The translations under genes were made by a program, and so were the position numbers. Positions 34,879 to 43,454 of a stretch of 64,000 bases of DNA are shown here, piece by piece. Origin of the DNA: Thecamonas trahens ATCC 50062 (lineage: Eukaryota; Apusozoa; Apusomonadida; Apusomonadidae). The stretch lies in NCBI RefSeq assembly GCF_000142905.1, contig NW_013657662.1, forward strand, positions 375,328-439,327, in the 5' to 3' direction. The notes beneath the pieces are model-generated. The model searched no databases. It was not told the DNA's origin and saw nothing but the letters and a program-made list of their open reading frames with translations. The number at the start of each line of letters is the position of its first letter. Position 1 is the first letter of the stretch.

Positions 34879-37842
34879 TCACATGTTGAGCGACTCAAAG
34901 AGCGCAAGCATGTCCTTCACGGACCGCTTGCGCACCGTCGACTCGGCGGCGGCAACAGCAGCCTCGTCACGTCGCTCGGCAAGCGTCCGCGGCTTGAGAG
35001 GAGGCTGGGGACGCCGGGAAGGAGAATCTTCTCCGGGTACTTCGCTTGCTTGGTCCAAATTCGACGCAGCTGGAGGTGACGATGATGACGATGATGATGA
35101 TGATGACGATGGAGATGATGACGACGACGACGACGACGACGATGACGATGACGATGCCGCAGTCGATGGCGTGGCCGATCGTGCCAATGAAGTGGGCGAG
35201 GTCGGATGAGACCGATCTGCTGGGCGGAACACGTCGTTGATGTTAGGACGCGGTGGACGCGGCGGGCGGGTCGGTGCAGCTGGGGCAGTGCGGGATGCGT
35301 TTTGTGCGGCGGCAAGCGCACGGAGCGACCGCGCCGACTCGCGCAGCGCTGCCATGGTCCGCGACTGCTGCTGCGCTGCCGCAATCGAGATTCGCCGCTG
35401 GCCGCCGATCTTGACAAACTCGGCAGACATCTCCTCCTCCACATCAACGACCGAGATGCGGCGCGAGCGGCGGCCGGGGAGCTGCGGCGAGCCCGGCCGC
35501 GACGGCGGCAGCGGCAGGACAACCGGTGGTGCAAACTCGGGATTGTCCCAGCCATCCTTGGCGGGCGCGTCGTCAAACTGGTTTTCCAGCTCAAACACCA
35601 CACGCGAGAACGGAGGGCGGTCCTTAGCATAGTACGCCGCACACGCCAGCGCCAGCGCCATGAACGCCTCGGGGGTTGACTTGGGCGCAGCCGCTCGAAC
35701 GTTGGCAGCATTCAGTTCGAAGCACTCCATCGGCTTCCGGCAGATCTTCGGATCCGACGGCTTGAGCCGGGTAATCAGCTCCACGAGTACAATGCCAAAG
35801 GAAAAGACATCAACCGCAAGGTCGTAGTTCTCCCCAAGCGTCAGCTCGGGCGCCATCCACTCATCTGTTCCACACATTGTCATCCGCCGCAGCTTGCGCT
35901 TCGAGTTGGGTGTCAGCTTGGCGTCGCCGGGCGTCGGCACCTCTTCCATCACCTTGGCAAAGCCAAAGTCAGCGACCTTGCAGTGGAACTCGGCGTCGAC
36001 CAGCACGTTGGCCGACTTGAGATCACGGTGCATCATCGAGTTGTCGTGCAGGTACTCCATCGCAGACGCAATCTCAAACGCAAACCGCAGCCGCAGCTTC
36101 CACGACAGATCCGCCGATGTGTTCTCGATCCATGTCTCGAGGTCATTGTTCGGCACCAGTTCGGTGAGAACCCAGAGGCCAGCCGAGCCGGCCGAAGTGA
36201 CGCCAACAAACCGCAGGATGTGCGGATGAACAAGCTGCTTGAGGATGGCGATCTCGCGCTTGAGGAAGGTCTTTGTCTGTTCGTCTTGCGGGAGAGCCAT
36301 CTTCTTGACCGCCACAGTCTCTCCACGGTACTCGCCGCGATAGACCTTGGAGAACATGCCCTTACCCAGCTCCTCAAACAGCTCCACCTCATCCTCGCGT
36401 ATGAGCCACTCGTCATTCCCGGCGTAGACATCTGTCTCGGCCTGGGCCGATGTGTCTTCGGGGGAACACGGAGCACGAGCTTCAACATCGGCATCCGACG
36501 ACGGCGAGACCAGCGGCGAGTTGTTTGCAGACCGCGTGGCCGTCTCGAGTGCAGTGTGGAGCAGCGGCTTCATCGCCGACCGGCGACGCGACTTGCGGCG
36601 CGAGTTTTGGATCATGCCCACTCGCCCGAGCGGGTTGGCCGACGACGACAGCATGACCGAGACCCGCCGGCCGGACTCGAGCTGCAGAAACTCGGACGAG
36701 TTGCGCTCCTCAGCGTCGATGACTGAGATGCGCCGCGAAGCCCGCCGCAGTGCCTTGGCCTCTTCCGCTCGCAGCGGCACTACAGGCTCCAAGACTGGCG
36801 GCGTGTAGTCGGGCTCGTCCCACCGCTCGACAGCCGCGGCGTCGTCAAACTGGCCCTCTAGCTCGTACACCACACGCGAGAACTCGGGCCGGTCCTTTGG
36901 ATAGTATGCCGCGCAGGCAAACGCCAGATCCATAAACATCTCTGGTGTATCGTCCGGCGACGCCAGCAGCACTCGTGACTTGTTGAGCTCAAAGCACTCC
37001 ATCGGCGTCCGACAGATCTTCGGATCCGACGGCTTGAGCCGGGTGATCAGCTCCACGAGTACAATGCCGAACGAGAAGACGTCGACAGAGAGGTCGTAGT
37101 CCTCGCCTAGCGTCAACTCGGGCGCCATCCAGTCGTCTGTTCCGCACATCGTCATCCGCGCGCTGTCCCCGCCCCCAGTATCGCCTAGAACCTTGGCAAA
37201 GCCAAAGTCAGCGACCTTGCAGTGGAACTCGGCGTCGACCAGCACGTTGGCCGACTTGAGATCACGGTGCATCATCGAGTTGTCGTGCAGGTACTCCATC
37301 GCAGACGCAATCTCAAACGCAAACCGTAGCCGCAGCTTCCACGACAGATCCGCCGATGTGTTCTCGATCCATGTCTCGAGGTCATTGTTCGGCACCAGTT
37401 CGGTGAGAACCCAGAGGCCAGCCGAGCCGGCCGAAGTGACGCCAACAAACCGCAGGATGTGCGGATGAACAAGCTGCTTGAGGATGGCGATCTCGCGCTT
37501 GAGGAAGGTCTTTGTCTGTTCGTCTTGCGGGAGAGCCATCTTCTTGACCGCCACAGTCTCTCCACGGTACTCGCCACGATAGACCTTGGAGAACATGCCA
37601 TGACCTACCCCCTCCCCCAACACCCCCATCCATAGCAACTTCATAAGTGTCCTGCTGTCTGCCGTGTCCCCTACCCTCCCACCGTTGCTTGGCGTGGGCA
37701 TGGGCGGTGGCTCAGGTGCCACCACCCCCCCGTCGACCCCCCGCCCCCACCCCCCCCACCCCGTCCCCATGTCCATACCCAGCTCTTCAAACACATCCAC
37801 CTCATCCTCTGTAATGAGCCAGGGGTCGGGCGGGACGTCCAT
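34879..37842 (-). CDS. Tandem double protein kinase of the tyrosine-kinase-like group
   Basis: Exon 1 is 37842-37779 and exon 2 is 37604-34879, with a 174-nt intron (donor GTATGG, acceptor GGGTAG) inside the glycine loop of the first domain. The product is 929 residues. Both kinase domains (about 22-300 and 438-705) are complete: GMFSKVYRGEY, VAVKKM (Lys), HRDLKSANVLV (catalytic Asp), ADFGFAKV and WMAPELTLGE. HRDLKSAN and the overall sequence fit TKL/LISK-like Ser/Thr kinases. A linker with SRRISVID and RRKSRRRSAM separates them. The tail holds a second SRRISVVD element, Ser runs encoded by a GAT/GAC repeat (plus strand) and a conserved-looking end KDMLALFESLN. A block of 410 bases is nearly identical in the two copies. 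Substrates unknown. Confidence 0.9.
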   Translation of the reverse strand: MDVPPDPWLITEDEVDVFEELGMDMGTGWGGWGRGVDGGVVAPEPPPMPTPSNGGRVGDTADSRTLMKLLWMGVLGEGVGHGMFSKVYRGEYRGETVAVKKMALPQDEQTKTFLKREIAILKQLVHPHILRFVGVTSAGSAGLWVLTELVPNNDLETWIENTSADLSWKLRLRFAFEIASAMEYLHDNSMMHRDLKSANVLVDAEFHCKVADFGFAKVLGDTGGGDSARMTMCGTDDWMAPELTLGEDYDLSVDVFSFGIVLVELITRLKPSDPKICRTPMECFELNKSRVLLASPDDTPEMFMDLAFACAAYYPKDRPEFSRVVYELEGQFDDAAAVERWDEPDYTPPVLEPVVPLRAEEAKALRRASRRISVIDAEERNSSEFLQLESGRRVSVMLSSSANPLGRVGMIQNSRRKSRRRSAMKPLLHTALETATRSANNSPLVSPSSDADVEARAPCSPEDTSAQAETDVYAGNDEWLIREDEVELFEELGKGMFSKVYRGEYRGETVAVKKMALPQDEQTKTFLKREIAILKQLVHPHILRFVGVTSAGSAGLWVLTELVPNNDLETWIENTSADLSWKLRLRFAFEIASAMEYLHDNSMMHRDLKSANVLVDAEFHCKVADFGFAKVMEEVPTPGDAKLTPNSKRKLRRMTMCGTDEWMAPELTLGENYDLAVDVFSFGIVLVELITRLKPSDPKICRKPMECFELNAANVRAAAPKSTPEAFMALALACAAYYAKDRPPFSRVVFELENQFDDAPAKDGWDNPEFAPPVVLPLPPSRPGSPQLPGRRSRRISVVDVEEEMSAEFVKIGGQRRISIAAAQQQSRTMAALRESARSLRALAAAQNASRTAPAAPTRPPRPPRPNINDVFRPADRSHPTSPTSLARSATPSTAASSSSSSSSSSSSSSPSSSSSSSSSSSPPAASNLDQASEVPGEDSPSRRPQPPLKPRTLAERRDEAAVAAAESTVRKRSVKDMLALFESLNM

Positions 37843-38378
37843 CTCGGGCTACCAGTCTTGAACGGTGACGGTGTTGAGTCGAGTGCTACTGCCTTCTCAA
37901 ACTGGTCGTCTGTCTGGCAAAGGTTGCTCACCGAACGTCTCTCGCCTGCTGCTGTCGTCGCGCGCGCCATCAGCGTCACTGGCGCGATTCTGCTCTCGGT
38001 TGCCGCCTTTGGGAAGTTACCCACTTCTTGCAGCATCTTGCAGCTTGCTCGCCTTGGTGGCCTTGCAAAGGTTGCTCACCGAACGTCTCTCGCCTGCCGC
38101 CTGTCGTCGCGCGCCATCAGCGCTACGGGCGCGATTCTGCTTTCGGTTGTCGCCTTTCTCCATGACGGCGGACAAGTGGAGGTTACCGACATACTTGTGG
38201 CATGTCACAGTTTGCCGAGGGCAAGCGATGAGGGGCACAGCGAGTTTGCGCGCGGCCTTGCCGGCGTGCGCCTTGATCGCGATCTACCAGCGGTTGGGGC
38301 GGCAGGTGCAGTGGCATGTACAGCCACGACAGAGCCAGACAACGCTCTAACCAGGCATAGCTGCAATAACGGGGCCAA
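37843..38378. repeat. Intergenic stretch with two diverged direct repeats of about 93 bp
   Basis: Copy 1 at about 37917-38010 and copy 2 at about 38065-38157 share GCAAAGGTTGCTCACCGAAC, then GTCTCTCGCCTGC, and a shared end GCGCGATTCTGCTxTCGGTT. No gene is supported: plus-strand frames through the repeats lack a plausible start, and minus-strand frames both read GERRSVSNLC through the repeat. It may be a fragment of a dispersed element. Confidence 0.7.
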
Positions 38379-38989
38379 TCACGAGCCACTTGCGTAGATC
38401 ATGACAAAGGCGATAAAGGTGAGGATGGCGGAGACGATGACGACACCGATGACAGCCGGGAAGGCCAAAGCGTAATAGACATCGGGAAAGAATGATCTCA
38501 GGGTATGATCTGGATCCACAAAGGGGAGCAAGAACAACCAAACTGCATAGTATACCATCCCTGCACCCATCACCGCCAGCATGGTACTCCCCACAGCCTG
38601 ATTGTTCACCTAATCTCCTTCCCCCCCGGGAGGCTCGATACGGGGACNNNNNNNNNNNNNNNNNNNNNNNNNNNNNNNNNNNNNNNNNNNNNNNNNNNNN
38701 NNNNNNNNNNNNNNNNNNNNNNNNNNNNNNNNNNNNNNNNNNNNNNNNNNNNNNNNNNNNNNNNNNNNNNNNNNNNNNNNNNNNNNNNNNNNNNNNNNNN
38801 NNNNNNNNNNNNNNNNNNNNNNNNNNNNNNNNNNNNNNNNNNNNNNNNNNNNNNNNNNNNNNNNNNNNNNNNNNNNNNNNNNNNNNNNNNNNNNNNNNNN
38901 NNNNNNNNNNNNNNNNNNNNNNNNNNNNNGCGGTGTCCGCCCCTCCCCCCTCCTCCTCCTCCTTCCTCCCTCTCAGACGCCCATACCAT
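38379..38989 (-). CDS. DPM2: DPM2, regulatory subunit of dolichol-phosphate-mannose synthase
   Basis: The main exon (38609-38379, 76 codons) begins after a splice acceptor GATTAG and reads NNQAVGSTMLAVMG then YYAVWLFLLPFVDPDH, two TM helices, and ends MIYASGS. Human DPM2 has YYTAWVILLPFIDSQH at the same place. The exon has no ATG of its own before the conserved region. Across the assembly gap, the minus strand at 38989-38987 has ATG directly followed by a GTATGG donor, so exon 1 may be just ATG, with the gap inside the intron (inference). DPM2 stabilises the DPM1 catalytic subunit in the ER membrane for N-glycan, GPI and O-mannose synthesis. Confidence 0.82.
38648..38929. other. Assembly gap (282 N)
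   Basis: A run of N. Flanking bases are C-rich on the plus strand at the right edge, suggesting an unsequenced homopolymer-rich region. It probably lies in the DPM2 intron. Confidence 1.
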
Positions 38990-39118
38990 GGCTCTGTAGG
39001 TACACTTCAGTAGTATACCAGCGACAGGTGTGGCTACTGTGGTTGTTGTCCTGTCCTGTGTGGTCTGTGGTCTATGGTATGTTCACTCACTCCACAGTGG
39101 TGCATCACCAGCCACCAG

Positions 39119-39200
39119 CCACCATCACCATCACCATCACCATCACCATCACCATCACCATCACCATCACCATCACCATCACCATCACCATCATCACCAT
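39119..39200 (+). repeat. CACCAT hexanucleotide microsatellite
   Basis: About twelve copies of CACCAT with one imperfect unit near the end. It sits in the leader region of the lactone oxidase gene. A frame through it would encode polyhistidine but is not believed to be coding. Confidence 0.95.
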
Positions 39201-39395
39201 CGCAACCACACCGAACATCCTAAGATCAAGACGTATCTCAAGCATCACAAGTCAAACATCCCCCATCTCCGCCCCGATCCCATCCGACTCACTGCCTCCT
39301 CCTGTCTCGTCCCCGCCCCTTACACCGCCATCGCATCGCACATCGCTCTCTCTCTCTCCCCCCCCCCCCCCCCTCCTCTCTCATTTGTCGGCAAC

Positions 39396-41033
39396 ATGCT
39401 TTTCGCACTGGCAACCTACTTTGGCTACGGCCTTGGGCTCTGCCTGGTGGCGCTGGTCATCCACGTCCTCTCCCAGCCTGACCCATACTCGTTCTCTCTC
39501 GATACCTACTTCCGCTTCCGCAACTGGTCCCGCGAGGTCTCCCTCCGTCCTAATTCTGTGGTCTATCCCGAGTCGGTGGCCGATGTGGTAGCAGTGGTCA
39601 AAGAGACTCTCGCTGCCGGCTCTTCCCTCCGCGTTGTTGGTGCCGGTCACTCGTGGAACGATGCCATGGCTTCATCGACCACTATGGTCTCGCTCGATCG
39701 CATGGATGCCATTCTCAACATTGTGTGGCTCGACAACGGTGATGCCTTTGCCAGCGACGACGACGGCGTGCTCTCGGCCGATGATTCGCTCTTTGACTCG
39801 GACGACGACTCGCTCGGCGTCTTTGTTCCCGACGGCGTCGGCGACGACCTCCCTGTTCCCGAGTGGAGCGAGGCCTCTCACGAGCTGGATGCTTTGCTGC
39901 TGGCTGCCTCCGACCTCCCGCCGTGCTCCATCCACTCGGCCGATGCTGTGGCGCACGTCACTGTCGAGGCCGGCATCCGCTTCCAGGCGCTGCAGGATGC
40001 TCTCGCCGAGCAAGGCCTCGCCTTTGCCGCCCTGCCCTCGGTCGCCGCCCAGTCTGCTGGCGGTCTCATTGCTACCGGCACCCACTCCAACGGCCCGGGC
40101 CACCAGAACCTCTCCAACTACGTTGCCGCCGTCGAGATTGTCGACGGCGCGGGCAACGTCCGGGTCGTCACAAACGGTCCATCGTGCGACGACGCGCGCT
40201 GGTTTGACGCCGTCCGCCTCTCGCTCGGCTCGCTCGGCATCATCACCAAGATCACCTTTGAACTCGTCCCGCTCTTTAAGCTCACCAAGATCGAGCACCC
40301 CGTCTCCTGGGACTATGTCCTCGACCATGTCGACGAGCTCATCGAGTCCGAGGAGTTTTTCAAGCTGTGGACCTTTCCGCGAACAGGCGTCACCCAGCTC
40401 TCTGTCTACCGGCGGACTGATCCGAGCGTGCCGTCGACCACGGGCCTTGCCAGCTACCTCGAGAACGTAGTCATTCAGCAGTACGTCGTCAATGCCGTCC
40501 TGTGGGCCACCTCGTGGTTCCCGTCCGTCATTGGCCCAACCATGCGGTGCCTCACCGCCATCCTCGGCGAGCGTGTAGCCGTCGATCGCTCCGACGCTCT
40601 CTTCAACATCCCGGTTCTCATCCGCCACTTTGAGCTCGAGATTGCCTTTTCGGTCGAGTCGGCCAGGCAGGTCTTGGACGACCTGCTCGCCGAGCTTGAA
40701 GCCTCGGACCTTGCGTTCAACATGCCACTCGAGATCCGCTTTGTTGCCGCCGACCAGCTGTGGCTCTCCAACAACTACTCGCGCGCCGCCATCCACATCA
40801 CCGCTTGCCTCTACGGCCTCGATCCCAAGCCGTACTACGACCTCTTTGAGGCCTTTGCCGCCCAGCGCGGCGGGCGGCCGCATTGGGGCAAGTACTTTAC
40901 CCATGATGCGGCTCAGCTGGCTGCGCTCTACCCGCGCTGGGACGAGTTCCAGGCTGCGCGTGCAGCCTTTGATCCGCACCACGTTTTTGCCAACGACTGG
41001 TCCTCCCGCGTCCTCGGCGAGCCCCGCGCCTGA
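39396..41033 (+). CDS. FAD-linked aldonolactone oxidase (L-gulonolactone/D-arabinono-1,4-lactone oxidase family)
   Basis: 545 residues from ATG 39396, chosen because it starts a natural N-terminal TM (LFALATYFGYGLGLCLVALV) and lies just after a C tract; the frame further upstream is microsatellite. The FAD-binding PCMH domain (about 45-260) has LRPNSVVYPESVADVVAVVK and VVGAGHSWNDAM, with the His of GHS being the usual covalent flavin site, and an acidic insertion at about 115-165. GGLIATGTHSNG follows. The C-terminal ALO domain ends with the signature HWGKYFT...LYPRWDEF...FDPHHVFAND. These enzymes make ascorbate or erythroascorbate from sugar lactones using oxygen, often membrane-bound in ER or mitochondria. 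Three bases separate its stop from that of the next gene. Confidence 0.9.
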   Translation: MLFALATYFGYGLGLCLVALVIHVLSQPDPYSFSLDTYFRFRNWSREVSLRPNSVVYPESVADVVAVVKETLAAGSSLRVVGAGHSWNDAMASSTTMVSLDRMDAILNIVWLDNGDAFASDDDGVLSADDSLFDSDDDSLGVFVPDGVGDDLPVPEWSEASHELDALLLAASDLPPCSIHSADAVAHVTVEAGIRFQALQDALAEQGLAFAALPSVAAQSAGGLIATGTHSNGPGHQNLSNYVAAVEIVDGAGNVRVVTNGPSCDDARWFDAVRLSLGSLGIITKITFELVPLFKLTKIEHPVSWDYVLDHVDELIESEEFFKLWTFPRTGVTQLSVYRRTDPSVPSTTGLASYLENVVIQQYVVNAVLWATSWFPSVIGPTMRCLTAILGERVAVDRSDALFNIPVLIRHFELEIAFSVESARQVLDDLLAELEASDLAFNMPLEIRFVAADQLWLSNNYSRAAIHITACLYGLDPKPYYDLFEAFAAQRGGRPHWGKYFTHDAAQLAALYPRWDEFQAARAAFDPHHVFANDWSSRVLGEPRA

Positions 41034-41036
41034 GCC

Positions 41037-43316
41037 TCACCGGGACGCCGCGATGATGGCCTGCGACAGCGTCTCGCACCACGCGTCCCGCTCCTCAACC
41101 GTCGCCGCCGACAAGTAAAACGTTTTCCGAGTATCGGTGACGGCAAATGACGTCGCCGCACGCCCATCCTTGAACGTCTCAATCGTCGAGTTGGTGTGCA
41201 GCAGCGTCGCACCCTTGAGCAGGACCTGGCCCTTGGCCTTATTGAACGCCGGCGCCTCCGGGTTCTGCTCATCTACAAAGTAGTAAAGGACGCGCCCGTC
41301 GGCCGAGAGAGTCACCCAGCGCGGCGCCCACACGTGTCGAATGTCTGACCGCCGATCCAGCCAGCCGTGCTTGGAAAAGCCCGAGCCGACCTCGCTCGTC
41401 GAGTGGGTGCCCAGTACCTCAACAGCCGAAGTTCCGCTAGCACCGGGCGTCGACCCGCTTGCGCCGGCCTCATCGTTGGTCGCGAGCCCGGCACTCGCTC
41501 CAGTATGTGGCGTGAACGTCATGTCCAGGTGCAGCCGCCCGCTCTCGGTGTTGTGGAGCGAGATCCAGTGCTGGCCCTGCAGCTCCGAAACAATCGTCGC
41601 AATGTTGATGACAGCGTCACCAAGCGGCTTGTCGCGCCCGATAGTCTCCTTCTCGTTGACCATGATGAACAGCTGCTGGGTGGCCACGTCGTCGACGGCA
41701 ATGTGGAACGTCTCCTCCCACACAGGATCCGACGTCTTTTTCTTGACTGCCGACGAGTGGACCTCGTCGCCGACGCGGAATACCACGTACGGGTTGCACG
41801 TCGGCTTTTTGCCCAGAATCAGCGACTTGGTCGTGGCAATCGAGTCGCCCTTGATGAGTCGAACCGAGAGCACGCCTGGCTGAGCAACCTCGGCCAAACA
41901 CACTTCCATGTTGAGCGAGATCTGGATCTCGCCAGAGCCCGCCTGCTCGAGTGGAATCCACTTCGTCACTTCGAGGACAGGCTCCGCAGGCTTGACGGGC
42001 CCAAGCTCGGACGCGGCAGCCTCGGCCACGTACGCCTCTGACTCGGCCTCGGCCTTACCCTTGTGGTTGGAGGCGAGGCCGGGATCGCTCCCCACCGGCA
42101 GCGCCGACGCGTCGTCGAGCGTCATGCTGTCGGCCGGCACACTTGTCGTGCCCAGCGATGCGAGGTCAGCCTTGGCCGCCACGCTCACTGACTTCTTGAC
42201 GCGGTAGGTGTCCACTTCGGCCTGCAAGCCGACGGTGGCCGTCCCCAATAGCGTGTTCTTCAGCAGCCGGTCTTCATCGTAGACCTCGAGGAAGAGTGAG
42301 AGCGGGCGGACGTCGGTGATGTAGAACACAAAGCTCTCGTTCCACACAGGGCCCAACGCCGACTGAATCACTCGGGTCTTGTGCTGCTCACCCTCGGCAC
42401 CGAGGCGGAGGACGACAAACGGGTCCGACGTGCCAGATGAGTCGACGCCTTGTAGCGCCCGTCCGCCACGGATGGTCACAACCAGGCGCTTGCGGACAAG
42501 CTCATCGGGCGTGGGCACCGCCCAGTCGGCAACGTCGTAAGTGTACCGCTTCGGCCACGACATCATGTCGGCCACACCGTTAGTAATGAGCGAGCGGAGC
42601 CAGCCCGAGAGCGCCGGCACGCCCAGGAGGTCGACGCCCTTGAGCGGCTTGATGGTCACATCGATGTCGGGCTTGCCTAGGAACGACACATGGCAGATCC
42701 GGACGTAGTTCTCGGTGTCAATCGTTATGATCAGCCGGACCTTGCCCACAATCGACAGATCTTTGATAGAGATCGGGATCTTGAGGAGACCCATCTTGGC
42801 CGAGGCCACCGACACGCCGCCGCCACGATACTCCAGATCCAGATCGAGCTGAAAGGTATCAAACTCGGCAACCGCGTCATGGCAGTCGGCCGAACAGCGA
42901 TGAACACGAACTGATTTGATGTACGGCGCCCGCTTTCCGAGCTCAAAGCGGGAGAACCGAAACTCGGAGCAGCCGGGCGGCTTGTAGTACTCGAGCCACG
43001 GATCGAGCGTCTCGCGCATGTACTCATCAAACGCAATGTGCGAGACATTGAAGATGCGCTGGAGCACCACATTGAGCCACTCCACCGACTCGAGCCGTGA
43101 CTCTTCAAACTTGAGATCCATCAGCGATGCCGCCTGCCTTTGCAGAGCCCGCTCGCCGGCCAGCTGGCCCGACCTGGCCAGCCACGCCAGGCTCCCACCC
43201 ACCAGGACAACTAGCCACAGCCATGCCGTCGACGACTCTATCCACCGTCCGAGCACAAAGGCCACAACCACAAGGCACGCGCCCACTTTCGGGCTGTGAG
43301 CGAGGTCGGTGTTCAT
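41037..43316 (-). CDS. Extended-synaptotagmin-like tether: SMP, two C2 domains and a PH domain
   Basis: 759 residues from ATG 43316 (MNTDLAHSPK). A hydrophobic hairpin (about 11-46) would anchor it in the ER. The SMP lipid-transfer domain (about 75-265) includes VEWLNVVLQRIFNVSHI, FELGKRAPYIKSVRVH and PDIDVTIKPLKGVDLLGVPAL. C2A (about 280-395) has SSGTSDPFVVLRLG and GPVWNESFVFYI; C2B (about 470-620) has CNPYVVFRVGDEVHSSAVKK and DPVWEETFHIAV. A PH domain ends the protein (about 650-755: KHGWLDRRSDIRHVW, PRWVTLSADGRVLYYF, RDAWCETLSQAI). E-Syts and tricalbins tether ER to plasma membrane and move lipids. A C-terminal PH after the C2s is not part of animal E-Syts as I know them. Confidence 0.88.
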   Translation of the reverse strand: MNTDLAHSPKVGACLVVVAFVLGRWIESSTAWLWLVVLVGGSLAWLARSGQLAGERALQRQAASLMDLKFEESRLESVEWLNVVLQRIFNVSHIAFDEYMRETLDPWLEYYKPPGCSEFRFSRFELGKRAPYIKSVRVHRCSADCHDAVAEFDTFQLDLDLEYRGGGVSVASAKMGLLKIPISIKDLSIVGKVRLIITIDTENYVRICHVSFLGKPDIDVTIKPLKGVDLLGVPALSGWLRSLITNGVADMMSWPKRYTYDVADWAVPTPDELVRKRLVVTIRGGRALQGVDSSGTSDPFVVLRLGAEGEQHKTRVIQSALGPVWNESFVFYITDVRPLSLFLEVYDEDRLLKNTLLGTATVGLQAEVDTYRVKKSVSVAAKADLASLGTTSVPADSMTLDDASALPVGSDPGLASNHKGKAEAESEAYVAEAAASELGPVKPAEPVLEVTKWIPLEQAGSGEIQISLNMEVCLAEVAQPGVLSVRLIKGDSIATTKSLILGKKPTCNPYVVFRVGDEVHSSAVKKKTSDPVWEETFHIAVDDVATQQLFIMVNEKETIGRDKPLGDAVINIATIVSELQGQHWISLHNTESGRLHLDMTFTPHTGASAGLATNDEAGASGSTPGASGTSAVEVLGTHSTSEVGSGFSKHGWLDRRSDIRHVWAPRWVTLSADGRVLYYFVDEQNPEAPAFNKAKGQVLLKGATLLHTNSTIETFKDGRAATSFAVTDTRKTFYLSAATVEERDAWCETLSQAIIAASR

Positions 43317-43454
43317 GCCGGTGGCGGGGGGGCAAGCGTGAGGTGGTGACAAGCGTGAGGTGGCCAGGACGCGGGGGGGGGGACGCCTCGCTCGGTTGCC
43401 TGGTACCTCGCACATGCGACAGGCACAGCGTTTGGGGGTATTGTCATCAGTTTA

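Noticed and set aside
34057-35209. Repeated open frames across the tRNA array (peptides repeating SAVDQSGAAFGW)
   Set aside because: They arise because a tandem repeat of a period not divisible by three stays open by chance; tRNA structure explains the DNA.
37858-38397. Plus-strand frame with repeated GAILLSV segments
   Set aside because: No ATG at a sensible place, and it runs antisense into DPM2; the internal similarity comes from the DNA direct repeats.
39030-39395. Upstream extension of the lactone oxidase with a polyhistidine run
   Set aside because: The run is a CACCAT microsatellite and the frame also crosses a C tract. ATG 39396 begins a natural TM, and homologues start near there.
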